In this document: positions 1 through 6,750 of the stretch, one piece after another | Position numbering within the stretch: position 1 is the first letter of the stretch | Layout: each line of letters opens with the position of its first letter | NCBI GenBank assembly: GCA_021773815.1 | Contig: JAJFJS010000134.1 | Location: forward strand, 1-52,354 | Length of the DNA: 52,354 nucleotides | Source of the DNA: Gammaproteobacteria bacterium | Lineage (GTDB): Bacteria > Pseudomonadota > Gammaproteobacteria > Steroidobacterales > GCA-2729495 | Direction of reading: 5' to 3' | Program-made: the position numbers and the translations under genes | Notes under the pieces: generated by a model | Seen by the model: the letters and a program-made list of their open reading frames with translations, nothing else | Databases searched by the model: none | What the model was told of the DNA's origin: nothing

Positions 1-1
1 G

Positions 2-61
2 AGCAAGGAGCCGCGCATCATGCATCGTGTGGCGGTGACTGAGCCGCGCGCGGCGGCCTGA
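2..61 (+). CDS. Possible 3' end of a gene entering from the left
   Basis: One plus-strand frame is open from the window edge to a TGA at 59-61 and ends in residues VTEPRAAA. Nothing in these 19 codons identifies a family, and an open frame this short can arise by chance in GC-rich DNA. It lies just left of a repeat element, which fits a gene end, but this is a weak call. Confidence 0.2.
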   Translation, partial: SKEPRIMHRVAVTEPRAAA

Positions 62-70
62 GCTATGCGC

Positions 71-183
71 CATGGTGCCGGTGTAAAGGTTCTTAAGTTT
101 CTTAAGTTATTTACCGCGGCGCGGCCATAGTGCCGGTGTAAGGTTTCCTAAGTTATTGACCGGGATTGAACGGGGTCAGGCCG
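71..183 (+). repeat. Left arm of a long inverted repeat flanking the bufC-bufB pair
   Basis: Two related units beginning CATGGTGCCGGTGTA and running into an AAG-TTTC-TTAAG-TTAT tail occupy 71-110 and 126-156, separated by a GC-rich spacer (TTACCGCGGCGCGGC). A further ~25 bp (TTGACCGGGATTGAACGG) follows. The same arrangement is found in reverse complement at 2030-2156, so the two copies face each other across the bufC-bufB genes. The left copy is more diverged, and its second unit has lost several bases. Confidence 0.8.
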
Positions 184-193
184 AAGCCCTCGG

Positions 194-988
194 TCATGAC
201 TCCCGGACCTCGCGCAGATCGAAGCCGGCAATCCAGCCGTTGCGCACGCAGCGGGGCAACACCGCGTCGAGATCCGTGACAGTAGCGGCGGCGGCGATCT
301 CGCCGAGCGTCCGGGCCGCGGCGAGTTCGGTCAGCAGCGACCACTCGCCGGCATCGGGTTCGTCGATGCGCATCTCGTGACCGCAACGCCAGACGATGAG
401 CCGGACGCCGCCGGCATCGAGGTCGACGGACTGATCGCCGGACCAGTCTTCCTGGTTGACCTGCCAGATGCGCTGCACGGGGTAGTCGGAAACCAGCAGA
501 TGTGCCGAGCGCGGCAGTCGGAACGCGAGTCGATGCGTGTCGGTCGGGGCGACCCGGCCGAGCGCCGTGATGTCGATGCCGTCTTCGTCCGGCGCATGGA
601 ATGCGCGGTGCCACGCCCATTCCAGCCGTGCGACGTCGGCCAGGTAGACGAGCTCGGAGGCCGGCTCGAAATCGGCGATGAAGGCGCCGAATGATTCGCC
701 GTAGTCGCCCAGGTCCGGTGACGTCGACGGCGTCTGCCTTGCATAGACCCGGCTCATCGCATCGAAAAACTCATCGCCGACGAGCCGCTTGCAGACCGGG
801 TGAATGGCGCCGAGCGCGCGCACCAGCGTGCCCAGGATCGCGCGCCGATAGATCAGCAGGTGTTCGGCGGCTGTGATGCCGCCAAGCGGTTTGATCTGCT
901 TGCCGGCCGCGGCCAGCGCCGGGCCGTCCGACTCCGGTTCGAACACCGCGTCGCGGATCAGGCGCTGCAGGTCGAGCATCGACGTCAT
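194..988 (-). CDS. bufC: DUF2063 protein, BufC/HvfC-like partner of DUF692
   Basis: This 264-residue protein has the DUF2063 N-terminal domain (about residues 5-95: short helices with the segments LLIYRRAIL and FFDAMSRVYA) and a longer acidic C-terminal part. Family members act with DUF692 enzymes in installing copper- or iron-related modifications on cysteine-rich peptides (bufferins, methanobactins, HvfA), probably by binding the precursor. Its ATG overlaps the bufB stop by 4 bp (985-988), so the two are translationally coupled. The family and pairing are clear. The substrate is not, because no cysteine-rich precursor gene lies next to the pair. Confidence 0.8.
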   Translation of the reverse strand: MTSMLDLQRLIRDAVFEPESDGPALAAAGKQIKPLGGITAAEHLLIYRRAILGTLVRALGAIHPVCKRLVGDEFFDAMSRVYARQTPSTSPDLGDYGESFGAFIADFEPASELVYLADVARLEWAWHRAFHAPDEDGIDITALGRVAPTDTHRLAFRLPRSAHLLVSDYPVQRIWQVNQEDWSGDQSVDLDAGGVRLIVWRCGHEMRIDEPDAGEWSLLTELAAARTLGEIAAAATVTDLDAVLPRCVRNGWIAGFDLREVRES

Positions 989-1824
989 GCGGCGGCAGCC
1001 AGTTCAGTCAGTACCTTCTGCGCCTGGTTCGCCTCGTCGACGAGCACGTCGAATTCAGGAATATCGGTGTCCCACTCGATCAGCGTCGGGACCGGCCCTA
1101 GGTGCTCGATCGTCTTGCGGTACAGGTCCCAGACGGGCGGATGGACACGATAGCCGTGCGTGTCGAACAGGTAATCGTCATGTTCCTCGTAGCCGGCCAG
1201 GTGGATCTCCCGGACCCGCTCCGCGGGCAGCGCGTGCAGGTACTCGAGCGGGTCGAAGCCGTGGTTGTGGCCGCTGACATACACATTGTTAACATCGAAC
1301 AACAGGTCGCAGTCGGCGCGTTGCACGAGTTCCTGCAGGAACTCCCATTCGGTCATGTCGGTCGTCCGATAGGCCATGTAGCTGGACGGGTTTTCGATCA
1401 GCAGCCGCCGGCCGAGAAAATCCTGCACGCGGCTGACACGATCGGCGAAATGGGCCAGCGATTCTTCGGTGTACGGCAGCGGCAGCAGGTCGTGGACGTG
1501 TCGGCCGTCGACGGAGATCCACGCCAGGTGATCGGATATCCAGGCCGGTTCGATCTGCTCGGCCAGCGTTTTGAGTCGCGTGAGGTAATCGAAATTCAGC
1601 GGGTCGGCCGAGCCCAGCGACATGCCGACGCCGTGCAGTGTGACCGGATAGTCGGCACGCACGGCCTCGAGGTGATAAATCGGCAGGCCGCCGGCGCCGA
1701 AATAGTTTTCCGACAGGACCTCGAACCACGGCACGGGCGGTTTCGTCGCGAGGATATCCCGGTAGTGCCGGGACCGCAGGCCGATGCCGGCGCCGCTGAT
1801 CTCTGCGGTGGTAAATCGGGTCAT
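985..1824 (-). CDS. bufB: DUF692 multinuclear iron enzyme, BufB/HvfB/MbnB-like
   Basis: The 279-residue protein is a full-length DUF692 TIM barrel. Family signatures seen include GAGIGLRSRHY near the N-terminus, HGVGMSLG, ISDHLAW, IENPSSY, LFDVNNVYVS and EIHLAGYEEH, which carry the His, Asp, Glu and Asn residues that bind two or three irons in this family. Characterised members oxidatively modify cysteines of a partner peptide in copper binding or natural-product synthesis. It is first in a two-gene operon with bufC. The usual signal-peptide-bearing DUF2282 precursor expected upstream was not found; only a Cys-free ORF (1844-2014) sits there. Function is inferred from family. Confidence 0.85.
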   Translation of the reverse strand: MTRFTTAEISGAGIGLRSRHYRDILATKPPVPWFEVLSENYFGAGGLPIYHLEAVRADYPVTLHGVGMSLGSADPLNFDYLTRLKTLAEQIEPAWISDHLAWISVDGRHVHDLLPLPYTEESLAHFADRVSRVQDFLGRRLLIENPSSYMAYRTTDMTEWEFLQELVQRADCDLLFDVNNVYVSGHNHGFDPLEYLHALPAERVREIHLAGYEEHDDYLFDTHGYRVHPPVWDLYRKTIEHLGPVPTLIEWDTDIPEFDVLVDEANQAQKVLTELAAAA

Positions 1825-1843
1825 GTCGGTTTTGGTGTGATCA

Positions 1844-2014
1844 TTATTGGTTGAGTCTATGGACCACCGGTGCTGGGGTAAAGTTCACGGGCGGCGACAA
1901 ACCCGGGGCCTCCCGCGTTACCGGTAACGTGCGCGCGTCGCCGCCCGAAATGCCGCCATGGATCATCGCGAGGTTATCCCGGAACGTCACCGAGCTCTTG
2001 CGCCGGATGCGCAT
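1844..2014 (-). CDS. Small hypothetical ORF upstream of bufB
   Basis: A 56-codon frame beginning MRIRRKSSVTF ends 19 bp before the bufB start. Its codons are G/C-biased at third positions like real genes here, and its position is where a bufferin precursor would be expected. It has no cysteine, no signal peptide and no clear ribosome binding site, so it does not look like a substrate of DUF692 enzymes. The possible start lies close to the inner edge of the right inverted repeat. It could be spurious or a remnant carried by the repeat element. Confidence 0.25.
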   Translation of the reverse strand: MRIRRKSSVTFRDNLAMIHGGISGGDARTLPVTREAPGLSPPVNFTPAPVVHRLNQ

Positions 2015-2029
2015 TGACGAACCGGGCGC

Positions 2030-2156
2030 GACTCCATTCAAAATCGGTCGATAACTTCAGAAACTTAAGAACCTGTACACCGGCACCATGGCGCTGCAAT
2101 GGCCGCGCCGCGGCAAATAACTTCAGAAACTTAAGAACCTGTACACCGGCACCATG
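2030..2156 (-). repeat. Right arm of the inverted repeat; contains a perfect 40-bp direct duplication
   Basis: A 40-bp unit starting ATAACTTCAGAAACTTAAGA and ending CACCGGCACCATG occurs twice without a mismatch, at 2051-2090 and 2117-2156, separated by a 26-bp GC-rich spacer. Inside it, 2030-2050 matches the inner flank of the left arm. Read on the minus strand the whole block reproduces the left arm at 71-183. It ends 37 bp from the stop codon of the next gene. It could be the terminal repeat of a small mobile cassette or a pair of dispersed repeats. Confidence 0.8.
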
Positions 2157-2193
2157 GCGGGTCGGGGGCGACGTGCGCGCGCCCGGCGGTCGA

Positions 2194-3105
2194 TCAGCCG
2201 GCCGGCGGCGCTTCCTTGTAGCGATCGAAAACGTCGGCCGTGATCAGCGCGATGTTCGCTGCCGAGGCCTTGGTCTCGATCGCGTTGCGAATAACGTGAT
2301 GCACCGTGATCGGCGCCTCCATCACTTGCTCCTGCGCGTCTCTCGTCCACGAGATATTCAGCTCGGTATTCTTCCAGAGGACAATTTCCTCCTCCGGCTC
2401 GTCGTGCAGCGGCAGCGCCGGATGATCGCGCGTCTCCAGGTGCATGAATGCGTCGGCCACGGGCCGGCCCCAGGCCTTGGCGAAGATGCCGTGCGCGGGG
2501 TCGTTCTCGTGCAGTATCCGCTTGTATCGCAGGATCGCGTCGGTGACGGTCTGAATAGCGGCCGGGTCCGTCAGCGGGACCGCCGGTTTGTAATAGTGTT
2601 CGATCCAGACATCGAGGTATTCGGCCATCGCCGCGATGAATGCGTTCTCATCCAGCGCGGCGTAATGGCAGTGCAGGTGAAGCGGCGAATACATCGCGTT
2701 GACCCAGTCGATCTTCGACGGTTCGAGGCCGAGCTGCTGGCGGTATTTTTCACAGACCGGCCGGATCGGCGTGTAGTCGATGTCGGGCGCCGTCGGACTA
2801 AGGTCGACGAGGGCGATCGACTGTGTCTTGTTGCCGCCCATCTGGAACGAGAAGATCGGAATGCCGTATTCGGGTTCAGGAATGGCAACGATGACGCAAC
2901 CCTGGAGTTTGCTGCGGACCGCATATTGCTCGACGACGATCGTCGCGAGCTTGTCGCCCTGATACACGTCGAGATCGAGGAAGGTCTGCGTGCCGGCCTT
3001 GATCCGGTTGGCGTGGAATTCGACGTAATCATCCAGTCGCATATAGGACGAAAACGTGTCGAGGAAGGTGCGGATCGCGCCGCCGTTCTTGTGCTCGGGT
3101 TTCAT
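2194..3105 (-). CDS. Ferredoxin-dependent bilin reductase family protein (PcyA/HY2-like)
   Basis: The 303-residue protein carries the bilin-reductase core: PEPEYGIPIFSFQMGG, then ALVDLSPTAPD, and near residue 215 FAKAWGRPVADAFM, matching PEPLYG-P-F, ADLSP and EKAFGEAWAERYM in cyanobacterial PcyA. Members reduce linear tetrapyrroles with electrons from ferredoxin in the cytoplasm. In a hand alignment on the PEP-YG-P anchor, the PcyA active-site His88 and Asp105 correspond to Val and Gln here, so substrate and chemistry may differ. A conserved HLHCHY segment follows. No heme oxygenase or phytochrome is visible in the window. It is divergent from the PhyH-like gene at 3535. The fold assignment is fairly secure; the reaction is unknown. 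Confidence 0.7.
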   Translation of the reverse strand: MKPEHKNGGAIRTFLDTFSSYMRLDDYVEFHANRIKAGTQTFLDLDVYQGDKLATIVVEQYAVRSKLQGCVIVAIPEPEYGIPIFSFQMGGNKTQSIALVDLSPTAPDIDYTPIRPVCEKYRQQLGLEPSKIDWVNAMYSPLHLHCHYAALDENAFIAAMAEYLDVWIEHYYKPAVPLTDPAAIQTVTDAILRYKRILHENDPAHGIFAKAWGRPVADAFMHLETRDHPALPLHDEPEEEIVLWKNTELNISWTRDAQEQVMEAPITVHHVIRNAIETKASAANIALITADVFDRYKEAPPAG

Positions 3106-3534
3106 CGTGTATCCGGATCCTGATCGGGTATGGAACCATTCGGAGGATACCGAAACGGTTGCCGGGCCAGGCTAAGAGAAGGTACGACGCCGGGTAGGTA
3201 TTTTTACGTAGCTTCGTCCGGCGCCCACCGACTCAGTGCCGAACGGCTGGTTTTGCCCGGGACCGCACCTCCCGCGCGGCCCGCAGGGTTTGCCCGAGCG
3301 CAGTATCCGGGCGTTTCACCCCGGTGCACTCGGGGGCATTACGATCGTTCGTCGTATCGGGTACCATCGCTGCGGCGCCGGCCGGCGCCCGCTTGCGTGG
3401 CGACGGGCAACGCCCCGGTGGGCCGCGAATGACGGCGGGGGCGGCGACAGGCAGAGGTGGCAATCAATGCAGATGCGGGCGGACGGCGGCGACAGGCCGA
3501 GCAACGCCTCCATTTGGGAGTAACAGGCAAGACC
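3106..3534. other. Divergent intergenic region, no gene seen
   Basis: These 429 bp separate two divergently transcribed genes and presumably hold both promoters. Open frames in it lack ribosome binding sites and family-like sequence. No repeat or convincing promoter motif could be fixed by eye. Confidence 0.5.
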
Positions 3535-4305
3535 ATGACCTTATCAGCAGAACAGAAAAGCACGTTTGACGAGAAGGGCTTCATCGTCCTCCCGAGTTTC
3601 TTTAATCAGGATGTCATGCGCGCCGTTTCGGACTGGCTCGATCAACTGCAGGACGTGTCGTCGAATACGTCGGCTCATGCGGCCAAGTACTTTGAAAAGA
3701 GCCCGTTGACGGGCGAGAACATCCTCGTCCGCGTCGAGCACGTGCTGGGCGGCAACGACGCCGAGATTGCCGACCTGCTGCTCGATTCGAGAACCATCGA
3801 CGCATTGACGACATTGTTCGGCGAGGCGCCGGTCCTGTTCAAGGAAAAGATCAACTACAAGCATCCCGGCTGTCGGGCCGACAAGCTGCACCAGGATCAG
3901 GCGGCCGGCTGGAATGCGTACAGCGATTTCTTTATCACGATGTGCATCGTCGTCGATCCCAACCGGGAAGAGAACGCGGCGCTGCGGTTCATGAATTCGG
4001 GCAACTATGAAAAGAGCCTGATGAAAGGCGAGTGGCGCCCGTTGTCCGACGAGTCGGACGTCAGCTGGGCCGATGACGAGTATGTGATGCTCGAAGCCGA
4101 TCCGGGCGATGTCATCTTCTTCGACTGCTACGTGCCGCACGGTTCGCCGCCGAATGCCAGCAACAAGGGTCGACGCAATGTCTACCTGACGTTCAACCGG
4201 ACGTCCGCCGGCGACCTGCGCGCCCGCTACTATGCAGACAAGTGGAAGACCTATCCGCCGAACGATATCGAGCACGCTCGCAGCGCGGATTCGTTCCGCG
4301 TCTGA
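3535..4305 (+). CDS. Phytanoyl-CoA dioxygenase (PhyH) family protein
   Basis: The 256-residue protein is a cytoplasmic Fe(II)/2-oxoglutarate-dependent oxygenase. It opens with the typical PhyH start (FDEKGFIVLPSFF), carries the iron-binding HxD as LHQDQA near residue 120, and the distal His as CYVPHGSPPNAS, followed by RRNVYLTF with the 2-oxoglutarate-binding Arg. Such enzymes hydroxylate lipids, amino acids or natural products. ATG 3535 was preferred because GGGAG lies 14 bp upstream and homology begins right after it; an upstream in-frame start would add unlike sequence. It is divergent from the bilin-reductase-like gene. The substrate is unknown. Confidence 0.8.
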   Translation: MTLSAEQKSTFDEKGFIVLPSFFNQDVMRAVSDWLDQLQDVSSNTSAHAAKYFEKSPLTGENILVRVEHVLGGNDAEIADLLLDSRTIDALTTLFGEAPVLFKEKINYKHPGCRADKLHQDQAAGWNAYSDFFITMCIVVDPNREENAALRFMNSGNYEKSLMKGEWRPLSDESDVSWADDEYVMLEADPGDVIFFDCYVPHGSPPNASNKGRRNVYLTFNRTSAGDLRARYYADKWKTYPPNDIEHARSADSFRV

Positions 4306-4317
4306 ACCGCGGGATAG

Positions 4318-4489
4318 GGATTTTGATCCCGGCGGGTTCGTCGATCAGCGCCATGATGCGCATGGCCGCGCCGCAGTTCGGGCACTCGAGCGGATCGACT
4401 TCATACGCCGCACAGGGAAGTGTCAGTGTCGCGGAGGCCAAGGATGGCCGGGAGCGCCACTTTCTGAATCAACCGGGCCCAGTTGGACT
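4318..4489 (-). pseudogene. Remnant of an IS91-type transposase C-terminus
   Basis: On the minus strand the segment NWARLIQKV (about 4458-4486) and, in the next frame, YEVDPLECPNCGAAMRIMAL (about 4345-4405) reproduce the C-terminal end of IS91-family (Y2) transposases, in which ARLIQKVYEVDPL runs together and a CPxCG zinc ribbon is followed by IDEP. Here about 50 bp of unrelated sequence and a frameshift separate the halves, and the frame is lost after IDEPAGIKI. The rest of the element is absent, so it is inert debris. Confidence 0.75.
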
Positions 4490-4628
4490 TGCACCGCCGG
4501 CTCGGTACCCGGTCATCTAGGGTGATCTGCGCGGGCTCTTCGCCTAGCGGTTCTGCCCGCCGGCGCGCACCGCGCGAGCGGTTGGAAATGAGGTCAACCT
4601 TCAGTTCTCGAGCATAAAAATCGCGGTG

Positions 4629-5123
4629 CTAACTTTTTCCATCATGTTGGGCGATGAAGTCGTAGTACGTACTATCAGGATCAATCATTCCGTCGGCCGG
4701 TTCGTCAGCCGGGTCAGCCTGATCGATATCGGATGAGCGACGTCCCGGGGAAACCTGGCGGTCGTCTTCGCCCTCGAATTGAGGCGCGAAAACGCCGGTT
4801 TCCTCGGCGCGCCTGGGTCCCTTGCGGCGGTCCGGATGATGATGAAACGTGCAGGTGCAGACATCGGTCGTACAGTCTGGTAGCGGCAATTTAGGAGCCT
4901 CGGCGCTCAGAAAACGCTTCCCGTCCAGGGCCCGGGCAGCCGGGCACGCAACTGTGTCATCGCAGACAATAGCGACGGCCTTGAATGCGGAAGTCGAGCT
5001 GAGGGTTTGCGACGAGCGGTCCCGCAAGTTGAGGTACCAGTATGCGGCCGCGGCGGCGGCGAGGATAAGCAGACAGAGTAGCAACATGATATGGCACCGG
5101 TTCCGATTGGGCTTATTGTTCAA
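4629..5123 (-). CDS. Small membrane-anchored protein with CxC and His/Arg-rich motif
   Basis: The 164-residue protein has a basic N-terminus and one membrane segment (about residues 13-30, LLLCLLILAAAAAAYWYL), so the rest should lie in the periplasm. That part contains five cysteines, including C-x4-C-x-C, followed by FHHHPDRRKGPRR, then an acidic Asp/Pro-rich tail. Similar short anchored proteins with a Cys/His/DRR pattern exist in gammaproteobacteria, but I know no function. The start is a TTG (5121-5123) without an obvious ribosome binding site, so the exact N-terminus is uncertain. It is bracketed by transposase and mutM debris, which suggests rearrangement or transfer. Confidence 0.55.
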   Translation of the reverse strand: MNNKPNRNRCHIMLLLCLLILAAAAAAYWYLNLRDRSSQTLSSTSAFKAVAIVCDDTVACPAARALDGKRFLSAEAPKLPLPDCTTDVCTCTFHHHPDRRKGPRRAEETGVFAPQFEGEDDRQVSPGRRSSDIDQADPADEPADGMIDPDSTYYDFIAQHDGKS

Positions 5124-5202
5124 TATTAGGGAGCGTAATGAATATTGGCGTGAAGGCGGTCACTAATTAGCGGGACCTGACGCAGTGCAGTAGCCAGCGT
5201 GA

Positions 5203-5391
5203 TTAATAAACGCTGGTGTTAATCGGTGTTTGTTTTTGGCCATTCGGGCAGTAGAAGGTCGAACGCTGACCGAGAACGATCTGACGAACAGGTTGACGGC
5301 ATTTGATGCAGGCTTTACCTGCCCGGTCATAGACGCTCAGCGCGTTGCTGAAGTAGCCGGGTTTTCCTGCGCCGTTGAAGGATAGGACTTT
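5203..5391 (-). pseudogene. Remnant of formamidopyrimidine-DNA glycosylase C-terminus
   Basis: A 62-codon minus-strand frame contains GKPGYFSNALSVYDRAG, CIKC, and IVLGQRSTFYCPNGQ, clearly the C-terminal zinc finger of Fpg/MutM (family pattern VYGRxGxPCxxCG ... QRSTxYCPxCQ). A stop codon precedes it and the N-terminal catalytic domain is missing, as is the fourth zinc cysteine (CPNG instead of CPxC). It is a decayed fragment, and a stretch of AT-richer sequence with no other recognisable gene surrounds it (5124-5545). Confidence 0.75.
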
Positions 5392-5545
5392 CTATCCCGG
5401 CGGTTGAGCCGAATCAGCGGAATCCACTGGTTTTACGTAGATTCCCGATCAGTTCGCGTCGTGCTGCCCCGGTTTGTCAGCCGGCAACAAGCCTTGCAAA
5501 CAGAGGTTGAGGTCATGCGGCTTTCGCCCATTTCTGATATGGGGC

Positions 5546-6166
5546 TCAACGACGCCGGAACCAGTAACGCCCGATCATCGCCGACCGTCCCATGAACCAC
5601 GGCATGCCGCGGCGGACCGCCGATGCGTCTTCGATCAGTTCGAACTCGGGCGCGAACAGCGCGCACAGGATTTTGCCCGCCGTCCGTTGCGGGCCGATCG
5701 GCCAACTGTCCCACCAACCGCGTCGCCCGAAGTGCAGCAGGATGAAGTCGCCGCCCGGCGCCAGCCAGTGCAGCAGTTGCCGCTTGTAGTGCTCGGGCGC
5801 GATCGTGCCCGGCGTGTGCAGGCAGCCGATATCCAGCACGATGTCGAACGGTTCGCTTGCGGTCCACGTGCCGATGTCCGCCTGCATGGGTTCGATCGCC
5901 AGGTCCGTGCCGGCGATCCGCGCTTTGAGCATCTCGACGGCCTGCGGCATATAGTCGATCGCCGTGACCCGGTAGCCGCGTTCGGCCATATAGATTGAAT
6001 ACGTGCCGGCGCCGCAGCCGACGTCGAGCGCGCGTCCCGGTTCGCTGCGCCGGTCCAGTGCCCGGACGAGCAACTCCGGTGGCGTGTCGTCGTGCCAGGG
6101 CAGGTCCTCGGCGGTTTTGGCCGACCGGTAGAGTCGATCGAGAATGCGTTTGCCCTTGCCGCTCAT
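5546..6166 (-). CDS. Class I SAM-dependent methyltransferase
   Basis: The 206-residue protein has the Rossmann methyltransferase motifs in order: LDVGCGAGTYS (SAM-binding motif I, about residues 47-57), VTAIDYMPQAVEM (motif II with acidic ribose contact), ADIGTW (motif III) and the post-motif LLHWLAPGGDFILLHF. It is a soluble small-molecule type (Methyltransf_25/11-like). It ends REWF-style with YWFRRR and has no membrane segment. It sits 43 bp downstream of the ABM-like gene on the same strand, so they may be co-transcribed. The substrate cannot be told from sequence. Confidence 0.8.
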   Translation of the reverse strand: MSGKGKRILDRLYRSAKTAEDLPWHDDTPPELLVRALDRRSEPGRALDVGCGAGTYSIYMAERGYRVTAIDYMPQAVEMLKARIAGTDLAIEPMQADIGTWTASEPFDIVLDIGCLHTPGTIAPEHYKRQLLHWLAPGGDFILLHFGRRGWWDSWPIGPQRTAGKILCALFAPEFELIEDASAVRRGMPWFMGRSAMIGRYWFRRR

Positions 6167-6209
6167 GCGTGATTTTGTCCGTCGCTTATTGCCGGCGCGT
6201 CACGGTCTG

Positions 6210-6578
6210 TCAGGTGACGGATTTGTCCGCGTAGAACTCGTGGCTGTGGTTCGGCAGCAGGTGCGGGATGATCTCCTTCTGCCGACCGGCGGCGATGTTC
6301 TTGGAGAATGCCATGCGCTCGGCGACGCTGTCCCAATGCTCGATCATGATCAATTGCACGCCGGGGTCCTCGTGCGCCGGCTCGGCATGTTTGGCGAGTT
6401 CTTCCGCGGAATACTGCTTGCGTACCTCGGCGGCCATCGTGCCGACCTGGGCGACGTAGATATTGCGACCGTGGAATCCGGGCGCGTCGAGTAATTGCGG
6501 CTCGAGAGCCTGATAATAGCGAATGACGTCATCCTCGTGTCCGGTCTTGACGAACAGCGTGACGATATAGTGTTCCAT
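6210..6578 (-). CDS. Antibiotic biosynthesis monooxygenase (ABM) fold protein
   Basis: The 122-residue protein fits the ferredoxin-like dimeric alpha/beta barrel of ABM-domain proteins: beta strand HYIVTLFVKTGHEDD, helix, LLDAPGFHGRNIYVAQVG, then LIMIEHWDSVAERMAFSKN near the C-terminus. Members include heme-degrading and quinol monooxygenases, but many are uncharacterised. ATG 6578 was preferred because GGAG lies 8 bp before it; an upstream ATG at 6593 has no such site. Its neighbours are the methyltransferase downstream and a terminator-separated NmrA-like gene upstream. Confidence 0.65.
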   Translation of the reverse strand: MEHYIVTLFVKTGHEDDVIRYYQALEPQLLDAPGFHGRNIYVAQVGTMAAEVRKQYSAEELAKHAEPAHEDPGVQLIMIEHWDSVAERMAFSKNIAAGRQKEIIPHLLPNHSHEFYADKSVT

Positions 6579-6637
6579 GTCTGGCGTCTCCATTGACGTG
6601 CGTGATGATGCCTACGATAGTGCAATCGGCGCCGAAT

Positions 6638-6660
6638 AAAAATCCCGATCCGGGATTTTT
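6638..6660 (-). terminator. Bidirectional intrinsic terminator
   Basis: A perfect inverted repeat, AAAAATCCCG-ATC-CGGGATTTTT, gives a 10-bp stem with A and T runs on the two sides. It lies downstream of the NmrA-like gene and upstream of the ABM-like gene, so it most likely ends transcription of the former. Confidence 0.7.
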
Positions 6661-6666
6661 GGGACA

Positions 6667-6694
6667 GGAATTAAGGGGACAGTTTTCATTTCTC
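6667..6694 (+). repeat. Solo copy of the GGAATTAAGGGGACAGTTT dispersed repeat
   Basis: GGAATTAAGGGGACAGTTTT is shared with the inverted pair at 52091-52119 and 52156-52184. This copy is single and its right end is diverged (TCATTTCTC instead of ACTTATCTCC). Repeats of this kind are scattered in intergenic regions of many gammaproteobacteria. Confidence 0.7.
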
Positions 6695-6750
6695 GTCGCC
6701 AAGATCCCTCTCCGGATTCACGGCGCGCTATTTGTTTATGGCCCGCGAAA

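Noticed and set aside
1844-2014. Bufferin/HvfA precursor upstream of bufB
   Set aside because: The ORF has no cysteine and no signal peptide, both required of DUF692 substrates.
2051-2156. Two identical 40-bp repeats with a 26-bp spacer as a mini CRISPR
   Set aside because: Only two units, spacer is GC-rich and similar to the repeat surroundings, the same block occurs inverted at 71-183, and no cas gene is present.
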